Source of the DNA: Pseudomonadota bacterium
Lineage (GTDB): Bacteria > Pseudomonadota > Alphaproteobacteria > Micropepsales > Micropepsaceae
Direction: 5' to 3'
Assembly (NCBI GenBank): GCA_021808875.1
Contig: JAKBAU010000021.1
Coordinates: forward strand, 1-20,740
Length of the DNA: 20,740 bases
Shown here: piece by piece, positions 1 through 7,930 of the stretch
How positions within the stretch are numbered: the stretch's first letter is position 1
Layout: every line of letters begins with the position of its first letter
The notes under the pieces: model-generated
Database searches by the model: none
Seen by the model: the letters and a program-made list of their open reading frames with translations, nothing else
Told to the model about the DNA's origin: nothing
Position numbers and translations under genes: made by a program

Positions 1-1
1 G

Positions 2-2125
2 ACCTATGCCCACATCCACATCGTCGCCTCGAAGATCGATCCGGCGACCGGACGCGCCTATGACCTCAAGGGGAACTTCCTGAAGCTCTCGCGCTGGGCC
101 GAGGAGTATGAGCGCACCCACAGCGGCGGCATCGTCTGCGTCGGGCGCGAAGAGGCGAACGAATTGCGCGCCGCCATCGACAAGCGCAACGCCGGAGCGG
201 TGCTTGAACTGATGACCAGGCAGCGGTCCACCATCACCGAGCGCGACCTGGACCGCATCCTCAGGAAGCAGATCAGGGACACGGCCGAGCGGGCGCAATT
301 CGCGGGGAGGATTTTGCGTCACCCGGAGATTGTCGCCCTCTCCGACGAAGCTGACGGACCCATTACGGGCTACACCACCAGGACGGTGCTCGAGGCCGAA
401 GGCCATGTCTTGCGCGCGGCGCAGGGTTTGGATTGCAGCCCCCGGCACGGCGTGGGTGAACGCGCCCGCGCCGCCCTGCTCGCGAGCGAGAGATTTTCCA
501 GCATCACGCGCGAACAAGCCCGCGCCGTCCGCCACGCGACGGGCGCCGAGGGGCTGGCGCTCGTCGCCGGCCAGGCCGGCACCGGCAAGAGCTACACCAT
601 GGCGGCGATCCGCGAGGCCTATGAGGCGAGCGGCTACCGGACGGTCGGCCTGGCGCCGACCAATGCCGTCGCGCAGGACATGCTGCGCGACGGCTTCCGC
701 CATGCCCGCACGATCCACAGCGAGCTGTTTGCCCTCAATAATCGCCGCGCCTCCTGGAACCGCCGCACCGTGGTGATGGTGGACGAGGCCGCGATGATCG
801 ACACCAAGCTCATGGCGATGCTGACCGCCCACGCCTGCCAGGCCGGCGCCAAACTCATCCTGGTCGGCGACGACCGGCAACTGTCGAGCATCGACCGCGG
901 CGGGATGTTCGGCGCGCTCAAGGACCGCTACGGCGCGGCGAGCCTGACGGAGGTGCGTCGGCAAACGAAGGACGACGACCGCCGCGCGACCGAGTTGATG
1001 GCCGAAGGGAACTTCCATGAGGCTTTGGCGCGGTATGAGGCCAAAGGCGGCATCCACTGGTCGCGCTCATCGGACGAAGCGCGCGCCGCGCTGGTGAAGC
1101 AATGGGCCGCGGACAGCGCCGCCGATCCCCTGAAATCCCGGTTCGTGTTCGCGTACACGAATGCCGACGTGGATCTCCTGAACCGCGAATTGCGGCGCGT
1201 GCGCGAGGCGAGGGGAGAACTCGGCCCCTCGCGCAGCTTCGAGACCAGGCATGGCCGCCATGACTTCGCGGTCGGCGACCGGATTCAGTTCACCGGCACC
1301 GAGAAGGCCCTCTCCATATTCAATGGCAACGCGGGCATCATCCAGAGCATCGACGGGGACGGGATCACCGTGCGCCTCGACGGGCACGACGGCGCCCTGC
1401 TCGCCTTCGACGCCGAGACCTTCGACGAATTCCGGCACGGCTATGCCGGCACGATCTACAAGGGCCAGGGCCGGACGCTCGACCAGACCTACCTCTATCA
1501 TTCGGAGCACTGGCGATCGGCGGCGAGCTATGTGGCGCTGTCGCGCCACCGGGAGAAGGCCGAGCTGTTCGTCGCCCGCGAGGTCGCTCCCGATCTGAAG
1601 CAGCTCGCGCGGCAGATGGCGCGGCTCGAGGAGCGCCGGGCCGCGTCGCAGTTCTTCCATGCCGGCGAGCAACCTGGCCCGGTGCGCCCGCTGACGCCGA
1701 TGGAGTTGCTGGCTCGCCTCACCGGCGGCAGCCAGGAACGCCGCTACAGGCGCGACCGGATCAGGAGCGTCTTCGTCAAGGCGGCGCAAGAAGAACTCGA
1801 ACGACATGGGTCCAAGGAGCAGGAGCGGGGCGCGATCAAGGAGAAGGAGAAAGAGAAAGGTCGCAGCGGCGATCACCCGCCGAAGACGGCAAGCCGAAGC
1901 CGGCCCTACCGGCAGATGATGGAAGGATCCCGCCGCCGGGCTACGGAGAGCGTCGCGGCGCAAGACGACCGCCCGGAACCGCCCGCCACGGCGGAGGCAT
2001 CCCGCCTTGTGGACCTCCTGGCTTTATGGCGCCGAGTGGCGGCGTGGGTGACGCATCTCTGCCGACCGGCGCCGACCCGACCGGATCGCCGCCGAGGGCG
2101 CCACGCGCACCGGTTGCGCCGCTGA
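2..2125 (+). CDS. Relaxase-helicase, MobP-like nuclease fused to TraA/RecD-type helicase (5' end outside window)
   Basis: The gene is open from the first bases of the window, so its N-terminus is missing; 707 residues are visible. The visible part starts in a relaxase nuclease domain: the metal-binding H-x-H motif reads HIHIVASKIDP, followed by a DLKGNFLKLSRWAEEYER stretch typical of VirD2/MobP-like relaxases. A superfamily 1 helicase follows: Walker A GQAGTGKS (about 569-592), Walker B VVMVDEAAMI (about 770-800), GDDRQLSSIDRGG (about 868-905), YKGQGRTLD (about 1460-1485) and YVALSRHREKAELFV (about 1530-1573). This order is that of TraA-type conjugative relaxases, which nick oriT and unwind the transferred strand. 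The C-terminal 150 residues are charged and low in complexity. It converges with the gene at 2229-2573. The helicase call is firm; the MobP label rests on a few residues. Confidence 0.88.
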   Translation, partial: TYAHIHIVASKIDPATGRAYDLKGNFLKLSRWAEEYERTHSGGIVCVGREEANELRAAIDKRNAGAVLELMTRQRSTITERDLDRILRKQIRDTAERAQFAGRILRHPEIVALSDEADGPITGYTTRTVLEAEGHVLRAAQGLDCSPRHGVGERARAALLASERFSSITREQARAVRHATGAEGLALVAGQAGTGKSYTMAAIREAYEASGYRTVGLAPTNAVAQDMLRDGFRHARTIHSELFALNNRRASWNRRTVVMVDEAAMIDTKLMAMLTAHACQAGAKLILVGDDRQLSSIDRGGMFGALKDRYGAASLTEVRRQTKDDDRRATELMAEGNFHEALARYEAKGGIHWSRSSDEARAALVKQWAADSAADPLKSRFVFAYTNADVDLLNRELRRVREARGELGPSRSFETRHGRHDFAVGDRIQFTGTEKALSIFNGNAGIIQSIDGDGITVRLDGHDGALLAFDAETFDEFRHGYAGTIYKGQGRTLDQTYLYHSEHWRSAASYVALSRHREKAELFVAREVAPDLKQLARQMARLEERRAASQFFHAGEQPGPVRPLTPMELLARLTGGSQERRYRRDRIRSVFVKAAQEELERHGSKEQERGAIKEKEKEKGRSGDHPPKTASRSRPYRQMMEGSRRRATESVAAQDDRPEPPATAEASRLVDLLALWRRVAAWVTHLCRPAPTRPDRRRGRHAHRLRR

Positions 2126-2228
2126 GCCGGGCGGGGGGCAATCGAAGCGGCGGGTGTATTCGCTCGGGGGCGAGGCGGGGACCGATGGATGTCCCATGGG
2201 CGGCGCCCGGCGCCGCGGGGTCGATGGG

Positions 2229-2573
2229 TCACGCCTCGGCGGGTTGCGGGTTGGGGGGAGCCTCCTTGGAGGGAGCCTCGGCGGAGCTGGAATCGTCCGG
2301 TCGAGGATGGTCGAGAAGGTCGGCGATGACCCGGCGGTCCATCTCGCGTTGCACGGCGACAGAGAGAATGTCGCGAAGCGCCGTCGAAAAGGACGGGTTG
2401 AGCTCGGCGTGGGCCAGCACGGCGGCGCCGACGATGATCTTTCGGCGGGTATCGCGTTTACGGTCGGCGCTCTTTTTTGAGGCGACGAGAGCCAGTCGCC
2501 GCGCTTCGAGCTGTTGTTGGCGCTCAGCCAGGTCGGCCAGTTTCTGGTCGAGGGATTTACGGGCGCGTGGCAT
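2229..2573 (-). CDS. Small mobilization accessory protein, TraD-like
   Basis: This codes for 114 residues from ATG at 2573, with AAAGGA about seven bases upstream; I chose this start over the much longer open frame that runs on opposite mobA. The N-terminal half is a charged helix (DQKLADLAERQQQLEARR). The core KRDTRRKIIVGAAVLAHAEL resembles the small TraC/TraD proteins encoded next to oriT on Ti-like and other alphaproteobacterial plasmids. Such proteins help the relaxase bind or open oriT. The tail (about 25 residues) is rich in Pro, Ser, Glu and Ala. It diverges from the MobQ relaxase, with the predicted oriT in the 291-bp gap between them, the RSF1010/Ti arrangement. The family call is by resemblance of the core motif and position. 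Confidence 0.75.
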   Translation of the reverse strand: MPRARKSLDQKLADLAERQQQLEARRLALVASKKSADRKRDTRRKIIVGAAVLAHAELNPSFSTALRDILSVAVQREMDRRVIADLLDHPRPDDSSSAEAPSKEAPPNPQPAEA

Positions 2574-2694
2574 GGGGAGTCCTTTCCCGGGGATGGCGAA
2601 GGACGCGGGGGGTGGCCGCAAAAGAGATGGTAGCAGCGGCGCGATGGGCGCTAAAGTGGCCAACGACACGTCTGTCTGGGGACCGGAAGGATCA

Positions 2695-2727
2695 CCAAGT
2701 GCGCGGTTATACGTTGCTGCGCAACGT
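2695..2727 (+). other. oriT: Predicted origin of transfer (oriT), Ti/RSF1010-like
   Basis: CCAAGTGCGCGGTTATACG runs straight into a perfect inverted repeat, ACGTTGC (2711-2717) and GCAACGT (2721-2727), with a three-base loop. From memory, the oriT of Ti-type plasmids has the same build: CCAAGGGCGCAATTATACG followed by a hairpin starting ACGTCGC. The site lies between divergent accessory and MobQ relaxase genes, where oriT sits in RSF1010 and Ti plasmids. Nicking would be expected in the GTGCGC part beside the hairpin; the exact base is not decided by the sequence. Confidence 0.75.
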
Positions 2728-2864
2728 CCGCGGCGAAAGTGCAGGTTCGGTGTACCGGACCGGGCCTGGCGGCCCTGCCCTAAATCCCAGGCAAGCCTGG
2801 CTCTCTGAACGCCTTGTGGCGCGTCGTTCCTATTACTGCGCCATGTCCCGACGGATGGTCCGCA

Positions 2865-4607
2865 ATGGCGATCTTTCGGTTTGAAGCGAAGGTCATTGCC
2901 CGCAGCCAGGGGCGCAGCGCGACTGCCGCCGCTGCCTACCGCGCGGGCGAGAGCATCGACGATGAGCGTACCGGCACCGTCTTCGACTATACAAGGAAGC
3001 GCGGGGTGCTCACTGCCGAGATCTTCACCCCGCCGAATACGCCCGCCTGGATGGAGGATCGCGCCCAGCTCTGGAATGCGGTCGAAAAAATCGAGAAACG
3101 AAGGGATGCGCAACTCGCCCGTGACCTCCTGCTGTCCCTTCCGCACGAGTTGACCCGTGAGCAGCGGCACGACCTGGTGCGGGAGTTCGTCACCACCGAG
3201 TTCGTCGCCCGGGGCATGATCGCGGATGTAGCGATTCATGCGCCCGACCGGCAAGGCGACGGACGTAACCATCACGCGCATGTCCTGCTGACGATGCGCG
3301 AGCTTCTCCCCCGCGGTTTCGGCTATAAGGTAAGGGAGTGGAACGCGACGGACCAGCTTGAAGCATGGCGCGCGCACTGGGCCGATGCGGTCAACGGCCA
3401 GCTCGAGCGGCACGGGCACGCGGCGCGGGTCGATCATCGCAGCCTTGCCGACCAGGGCGTCGATCGCGAACCCGAACCCAAACAGGGGTCGGTCGCGACC
3501 GAGATGGAACGGGAAGGCCGGTCCTCCCATGCCGGAGACGATCGCCGCGCGGCCCATGCCCGCAACGCGGATCGCGCGGCGCTGGAGGCCGAGTGGCATT
3601 CCGTCACGGCGGAGATTTTCGATCTCGAGCAGGAACGCGCCAAGCTGGCGGGACAGGGAAATATGAGCGGGAACCCCTTGGGCGATCGGATCGAGCAGCA
3701 ACGCCGCGAAACGCAGGCGCAGCAGGACGAAGACGCCCGCCAGGCGCAGGCGCGCGAGGAAGAGCAGAAGCGGCAGCAGGAGGCTCGCGGGGCCGAGGAG
3801 CGGCGCACAGAGACCCTCGCCCGTGAGAATGCCGACTATCAGGTGCGCCAGATCGACGAGATGCGCGACCAGCGAGTCCGCCTCGACGCCTTCGAGGCCG
3901 CTCAGAGGCGCCAGGCTGAAGAGGCTCGCCAGGAGGAGGAGCGGAAGCGCCAGGCCCAGGAGAAGGGCAAGGCCGCCGAAGGTGAAATCCGCGATGCCGG
4001 CGACCGCTACCGCGTGGCGCTCGGGCAGGAATACGATGTCAAAGACCCCTACAGCTCGCTGGCCCGCGCGGCGATGGCCGAATACGGCGCTTTCATCCGC
4101 GACCGCGAGCAGCTCACCCAGCAGATCGCTGCGGTGCAAGACACGGAGGCCCGCCAGGCGCTTGAGCTGCGAAAAGAGATCGAGGCCAATGACTATATGG
4201 CGATCACCAGCCGCCGCATCGCCGGGCAAAGCGAAGTCATCACCGGCCGGCGCGATAGCGAGGAAGCGGTGCGCTTCCGGGAGCGCGCGACCGACTATGA
4301 AGCGCAGAGCAAGGAGCTGCGGCAGGAATACCGCGATCTGGCGACCGAACGGGCCGCCCGTGCGGCTGACCCGCAGGAACGGCAGCAGCAGGAAGCCGAG
4401 GTCCAGAACAGCTCGTCAGCCCAGCCGGCGGAGAACAGCGCCGCCAGGGAATCCGAAGCGCGCGATGCCGAGCCGCCCAAGGGCGAATTGACCGACGCCA
4501 AGGCCGAGCGCATCGCCAAAATCCGGGAGGAGAGCCGGCAGTTCGAGGAAGCCGAGAAGGCACGACAGAACGACCAGAGCCTCGACCGAGGGGGACGATC
4601 GCTATAG
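2865..4607 (+). CDS. MobQ-family relaxase (MobA/MobL)
   Basis: This codes for 580 residues from MAIFRFEAKVI. An in-frame ATG at 2814 would add 17 residues, but MAIFRF is the usual family start. The relaxase domain covers roughly residues 1-200: AAAYRAGE carries the likely nicking tyrosine Y25, and NHHAHVLLTMRE (N135-E146) is the histidine triad that binds the metal ion. RDLLLSLPHELT and the QVDHRSL-like VDHRSLADQG segment are also typical of MobA/MobL. From about residue 240 on the protein is almost entirely charged Glu/Gln/Arg coiled coil, with no primase or helicase domain, unlike RSF1010 MobA or Ti TraA. It would nick the oriT just upstream and lead the strand out through a type IV secretion system. 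It is the second relaxase in the window. Confidence 0.92.
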   Translation: MAIFRFEAKVIARSQGRSATAAAAYRAGESIDDERTGTVFDYTRKRGVLTAEIFTPPNTPAWMEDRAQLWNAVEKIEKRRDAQLARDLLLSLPHELTREQRHDLVREFVTTEFVARGMIADVAIHAPDRQGDGRNHHAHVLLTMRELLPRGFGYKVREWNATDQLEAWRAHWADAVNGQLERHGHAARVDHRSLADQGVDREPEPKQGSVATEMEREGRSSHAGDDRRAAHARNADRAALEAEWHSVTAEIFDLEQERAKLAGQGNMSGNPLGDRIEQQRRETQAQQDEDARQAQAREEEQKRQQEARGAEERRTETLARENADYQVRQIDEMRDQRVRLDAFEAAQRRQAEEARQEEERKRQAQEKGKAAEGEIRDAGDRYRVALGQEYDVKDPYSSLARAAMAEYGAFIRDREQLTQQIAAVQDTEARQALELRKEIEANDYMAITSRRIAGQSEVITGRRDSEEAVRFRERATDYEAQSKELRQEYRDLATERAARAADPQERQQQEAEVQNSSSAQPAENSAARESEARDAEPPKGELTDAKAERIAKIREESRQFEEAEKARQNDQSLDRGGRSL

Positions 4608-4654
4608 CCGCGCCGGACGCGGGGACCGTTCCCCCGGGTGCGCCCGATGTTCCG

Positions 4655-4759
4655 TCACAAGTGGTACTTCAGCCAGGATCGCGCACTCCAGCCTTCGCCA
4701 TGCACGCTGATCTGCTCATCGTGGATGGCAAGAATCAACTCCCGCGAGAGTCAGACCAT
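4655..4759 (-). pseudogene. Doc-like toxin remnant
   Basis: Reading from an ATG that overlaps the stop of the antitoxin remnant by one base, the frame gives M-V-stop-LSRELILAIHDEQISVHG. LSRELILAIHDEQ-x-x-HG is the N-terminal signature of Doc (death-on-curing, Fic-fold) toxins. The stop at codon 3 is TGA where family members often have Trp (TGG), so a single base change explains it. Further on, a +1 frame reads AGVRDPG, as in the Doc stretch GVRDxGLL, so at least one frameshift follows. Nothing of the catalytic Fic region remains. The gene is dead and truncated next to mobA. Identification is from memory of the family. Confidence 0.6.
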
Positions 4760-4902
4760 CACTTAGCCAGCTCGCGCCACACCGCGCGACGCTCATGCAT
4801 AATCTGCCACATCACTGCCATCTGCACCTCGAACTCAGCGTCCGCGACCGTCAGCCGCAGTCCGTCCCCGGTCCTAATCGCATAAAGGCCGATGACCCAC
4901 AT
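4759..4902 (-). pseudogene. AbrB/MazE-type antitoxin remnant (C-terminal part)
   Basis: A 47-codon open stretch ends in EFEVQMAVMWQIMHERRAV-WRELAK. AbrB-type antitoxins partnered with Doc end in a very similar way (LRLT-x-x-D-x-EFE-x-QM ... IM ... R-x-x-LRELAK). The upstream GLYAIRTGDGLRLTV corresponds to the end of the AbrB DNA-binding fold. The N-terminal part (KIGNSxGVxxPK) is absent, and an in-frame stop lies directly before the first ATG. It therefore looks like a 5'-truncated antitoxin gene rather than a small functional gene. It sits immediately upstream of the Doc remnant, the normal operon order. Confidence 0.6.
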
Positions 4903-5003
4903 CTCCTACGCATCGTGGTGTAGGCACGACCCATTCCTTCTCCCTTATGAACAGTGTGTCTAGCTTCGTGCCTCGGTCCAGGGTCGGCAGTCCAGCACAT
5001 CGA

Positions 5004-5918
5004 TCACTTGGCATCGTATCCGCCAAACAAAGCGAGCCAGGATAACAGGCCAAACCATATAATCACGAACTTTCTCCCGACGCTGATCATCGCAAACATT
5101 CTGGATAGAGCGCTAGGATTGCCGACGCACAGCAAGTGGTACTTTTCCATTGTCCGGACTGAGAGCAGATATAAAAGTGCGGCGGTTGCTTCAAGAATCG
5201 TTGCCGTATAGATTGCGCGCGTATTGTGAGCAATTGTATGCCAATTGATGAGCGCGACCGCTGCGCCTTGCAGCGCGGCGAAGCCTGTTATGGCATTAGC
5301 CATGTCCCAGAATTTATCACCGTACCGCCGCATATCGTCATTCGCAATGGTCAGGGCGGCGCGTGGGACGGGTGCGTGTCCCTTGCGCCGGACGTGTGCC
5401 GCCGTGATGTGGGGTTTCATGTCGCGCTCGATCTGAAGCAATGCATCGGACGTCTGATGCCCATCTAGCAGCAGAACGAAAAGGTCCTCTTGGTCAGACG
5501 CCGCTAACCACAGTGCGCACAAACGCAGCGAGGGTATCTCAAGTAGACGAGGCTGATATGTCGTCGTGCGCGCGCCCAGATTGTCTTCTGATAGCAAGGC
5601 CGCATCCAACAACCTTTGCGGCAGGCCTCCGTGCGCAAGCCCCGCGAATGTGAGCCCAACGGACGTGTCGCGCAGAAAAGCCAGCCCCGCGGATGCCCCC
5701 CCGACGATCGGGTAACGCCATCCGATCTGCCGCGCCGAGCCAAGCGGGCTTGTGCCAGCGGCGTCGGCTTCGTCGATAAGATAGACAGGAAGTGGGGCTC
5801 CTGTTTGCACCGCCCCCTGCAAGGGCGGCAGCTGCGGTGCCCGATGCAGCCTTGCCGCGAGCGCGGCATGGAGCATCTCCCGGCCACCAGACGGCTCTGC
5901 CTGCATCTTGATTGCCAT
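5004..5918 (-). CDS. Unknown protein with soluble N-terminal domain and three C-terminal membrane helices
   Basis: This codes for 304 residues; the family is not recognised. The first ~150 residues look globular: PVYLIDEADAAG, RQIGWRYPIVGG, a Gly/Leu-rich middle, then LLEIPSLRLCALWLAA and DLFVLLL. The C-terminal third holds three likely membrane helices, around residues 210-228 (AITGFAALQGAAVALINW), 235-253 (IYTATILEATAALLYLLSV) and 284-301 (FVIIWFGLLSWLALFGGY). No signal peptide is seen. The start lies 7 bp after the stop of the protease gene, with GTGAGG as ribosome site, so the two are almost certainly co-transcribed. Possible roles are membrane anchor, substrate or immunity partner of the protease; these are guesses from position. 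The membrane-helix part is less GC-rich than the flanking transfer genes, which fits acquired cargo. Confidence 0.75.
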   Translation of the reverse strand: MAIKMQAEPSGGREMLHAALAARLHRAPQLPPLQGAVQTGAPLPVYLIDEADAAGTSPLGSARQIGWRYPIVGGASAGLAFLRDTSVGLTFAGLAHGGLPQRLLDAALLSEDNLGARTTTYQPRLLEIPSLRLCALWLAASDQEDLFVLLLDGHQTSDALLQIERDMKPHITAAHVRRKGHAPVPRAALTIANDDMRRYGDKFWDMANAITGFAALQGAAVALINWHTIAHNTRAIYTATILEATAALLYLLSVRTMEKYHLLCVGNPSALSRMFAMISVGRKFVIIWFGLLSWLALFGGYDAK

Positions 5919-5925
5919 GGCAGCC

Positions 5926-6516
5926 TCACTTTGTCAGGTACGAGGTGTCCCAGCTTCCGCTGCCTTGGTAGGCGTTCCGGAACGCGTCGAAGGGCAGCGA
6001 GCTGTCGGAATAAAGGCAATCGCGCACATCTACGTCCTGGGTCGCAGGGTCGTAACCGACGATCATGTTGTAGTGGCCTTGATCCGGGCTCGTTGCATGC
6101 CAGGCGATGTGACAGCAGACTGGCCTACCAAGATCGATCTGCGCCATGACCTGGTCGAATTCAAGCGCGGCGCTCGGAGGCTCGGCGAGGTGACCCGGCG
6201 GCGCGCCAAGTGGCCCCTCTAGGCCGAACGGGACGTTGCGGCTGTCATTTGGGTCTGTAGGCTCCGGGCAACAGGCGGTCTGAAGCCACACCGTCGCGAT
6301 CTCACACGGACTTGCCGGCGCGCCGGAGCCTCGCCCAGCAAAATAGGTGCAAACTGCGGAGGTTGTCGCCGCCCAGCACCATTCCGTTGGTTTCGGGCGC
6401 GGCATCACGACCGCGAGGCACCTCGGGGTCTTGCCCGGGGCCGGGGGGGCTGGTGTGACACTGTCAGCCGCGCCAGGCACCGGCAGGAACGGGCCGAGGA
6501 AGTCCGCGAGTGCCAT
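5926..6516 (-). CDS. Papain-like cysteine protease (C39/C70-like)
   Basis: This codes for 196 residues from MALADFLGPF, whose ATG lies one base after the lipoprotein stop; the longer in-frame start at 6561 would overlap the lipoprotein and is less likely. Catalytic Cys47 lies in EWCWAATTSAV, the WCWAA signature of bacterial papain-like proteases. His147 lies in QGHYNMIVGYD and a likely third catalytic residue is Asp165 in VDVRDCLY. GRPVCCHIAWH precedes the His strand, as in the family. Extra cysteines (C55, C70, C81, C82, C133, C134) may form disulfides. There is no classical signal peptide, only a Pro/Ala-rich N-terminus, so export would need another route. It is the middle gene of a three-gene operon with a lipoprotein and a membrane protein. 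The substrate is unknown. Confidence 0.83.
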   Translation of the reverse strand: MALADFLGPFLPVPGAADSVTPAPPAPGKTPRCLAVVMPRPKPTEWCWAATTSAVCTYFAGRGSGAPASPCEIATVWLQTACCPEPTDPNDSRNVPFGLEGPLGAPPGHLAEPPSAALEFDQVMAQIDLGRPVCCHIAWHATSPDQGHYNMIVGYDPATQDVDVRDCLYSDSSLPFDAFRNAYQGSGSWDTSYLTK

Positions 6517-6517
6517 G

Positions 6518-7567
6518 CTAGTTGGCCGTGCAGGATGCGGGCCTCGCCTGGCACGCCGCATTCCGATTGGTTTGATAGATCAGATCGGCCTTCGCCTTCT
6601 CATCCGCGGCCTGCGTCGCCGCCGTCGAAGGTGTCTGCGTCGTGGCTATCGTGCCAGCCGAGTTAAGGGCTGCGGTGGCGCCCGTGTGCTTCCCGTAATC
6701 GACGTCGGTGACCGCGCCAGCCTCGGACAAGGTGAGCGAGAACGTCTGCGTGCCGAACAAACCGGCCTTCGGGATCGGCAGATCGTACGAACCACTCGCT
6801 GGCAGGATCACCGTGCCGTCCCAGATCGGCGTTCCGTTCTGTTCGATTTTAACCTCGACGCTGACCATCTGCTGCAGCTTCAGCAGAATCACGCCAGAGC
6901 TGTTTGAGTTCGCCGACGGGTCCCAGCGCGCCCCTGCCCTGGCCAGAACGGCCTTACTCACGATGAGCGCCAATCTGGGCATCCCAGACGTCGTCGCCAG
7001 GGCACCGGCAAGTGCTTGGCGGTCCGAGGCAGCCACGAGCTTGATCGGGGCACCAGTGGCGGCAGTCAGGTCAACGCGAGCCTCATAGGTAAGACTTACG
7101 GGCTTATCGCCCCCCCAGGCCTTAAGGGTGGCGCAGATCGGCAGGGGCTTTGCAGCCGCCTGGTTGGGGGCGCCGCCGCCGAGCGCCGCAACGGTCGTAG
7201 CCAGCGAAACGGCGGATTTCACGACACTCTCGCCTTGACCAACCGAACTCTGGTTGATGCTTTTCAGGCGGCCGTCATGATAGAACGAAAAATGCATGTC
7301 CGTATCGGCAAAGCTGCCGAATATTCCGTCCAGAGCGTCTATCCTGAATTGGAACGGCTTCTTGCTGTAATCGGCGGCGTAGCTCGTCGTGACTCCTGGG
7401 GCATCGACGACGATCAATTCGGTCTGCGCGCTGTTACAGGCGACCGACCGGGTCACGTTCGCCACAACGGATGATTTCGCGGGGTAGTAGAGATAGTCGA
7501 CATCCGGAACCGACGCGCAGCCTGCTAGAGCGAATGCGAGCACAAAGGTAGCTGTCGAGTATCTCAT
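6518..7567 (-). CDS. Predicted lipoprotein of unknown function
   Basis: This codes for 349 residues from MRYSTATFVLAFALAGCASV. The first residues are a lipoprotein signal peptide with lipobox L14-A-G-C17 and Ala at +2, so the mature protein should be lipidated and sorted to the outer membrane. I chose this ATG over the one at 7651, because the longer start would put 28 charged residues before the signal peptide. CAGGGA lies about nine bases upstream. The mature part is largely beta-like, with GTPIWDGTVILPASGSYDLPIP and FSLTLSEAGAVTDVDYGKH, and an Ala/Thr-rich linker near the C-terminus. I recognise no catalytic motif. It is the first gene of an operon: its stop is separated by one base from the ATG of the protease. 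Confidence 0.8.
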   Translation of the reverse strand: MRYSTATFVLAFALAGCASVPDVDYLYYPAKSSVVANVTRSVACNSAQTELIVVDAPGVTTSYAADYSKKPFQFRIDALDGIFGSFADTDMHFSFYHDGRLKSINQSSVGQGESVVKSAVSLATTVAALGGGAPNQAAAKPLPICATLKAWGGDKPVSLTYEARVDLTAATGAPIKLVAASDRQALAGALATTSGMPRLALIVSKAVLARAGARWDPSANSNSSGVILLKLQQMVSVEVKIEQNGTPIWDGTVILPASGSYDLPIPKAGLFGTQTFSLTLSEAGAVTDVDYGKHTGATAALNSAGTIATTQTPSTAATQAADEKAKADLIYQTNRNAACQARPASCTAN

Positions 7568-7755
7568 ATTGATGGGGTCCCTGACGTTTGCGTCCTTCGG
7601 GCCCTCGGCGCCCGCGGCCTCTTGATCGACATTCCCCGATAGCCGGCCCATCGGGCCGCCCGCACGGCACGTTAGCGGTCCTCGGAGGCCTCTGCAACAG
7701 CGGTAGCGCCGACCTCAGGGCCACGATCCAATTTCACCGAACCTTCTCGTTAAGC

Positions 7756-7763
7756 ATCTGGTC
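7756..7763. repeat. Target site duplication, left copy
   Basis: ATCTGGTC directly adjoins the left terminal repeat of the small element at 7764-7909 and is repeated at 7910-7917. Eight bases is the duplication length made by IS66-family transposases. Confidence 0.85.
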
Positions 7764-7909
7764 GTAACCGGGGCAAAACCCTGAGCAAATTCCACCGCTG
7801 CGGCTCTCATTGTAACTTTTGGCCAAGCAACAGTGGCGGAATTTCGCTATTTTGGCAGATTGCCCTCCGCAATGCTGCACGTGCGTGCCCGGAATTTTGC
7901 CCCGGTTAC
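7764..7909. mobile_element. 146-bp MITE-like element with IS66-type ends
   Basis: Perfect 15-bp terminal inverted repeats, GTAACCGGGGCAAAA at 7764-7778 and its reverse complement at 7895-7909, bound a 146-bp segment with no gene. It is flanked by the 8-bp direct repeat ATCTGGTC on both sides. IS66-family insertion sequences start with GTAA and duplicate 8 bp, so this is probably a non-autonomous derivative moved by an IS66-type transposase. Its removal with one duplication restores the ISAs1-like reading frame, which shows it arrived after that remnant formed or while the gene was still intact. Confidence 0.85.
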
Positions 7910-7917
7910 ATCTGGTC
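7910..7917. repeat. Target site duplication, right copy
   Basis: ATCTGGTC, identical to 7756-7763, directly follows the right terminal repeat of the MITE-like element. Confidence 0.85.
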
Positions 7918-7930
7918 AAGATAATCGGGT

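Noticed and set aside
1067..1963. 298-codon minus-strand open frame
   Set aside because: It is antisense to the relaxase-helicase and is Leu/Arg/Ala-rich without motifs.
2200..2216. GC-rich hairpin between the convergent genes, considered as a terminator
   Set aside because: It has no T-run on either side, and GGCGCC palindromes are common in DNA this GC-rich.
2026..2808. 260-codon plus-strand open frame
   Set aside because: It overlaps the end of the relaxase gene, the antisense of the TraD-like gene and the predicted oriT; the composition is Ser/Arg/Gly noise.
2574..4229. Long minus-strand open frame continuing upstream of the TraD-like gene, opposite mobA
   Set aside because: It mirrors the relaxase gene, has no family motif, and the downstream ATG at 2573 has a good ribosome site.
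5616..6149. 177-codon plus-strand open frame
   Set aside because: It is antisense to the protease and membrane-protein genes, which have clear starts, spacing and motifs.
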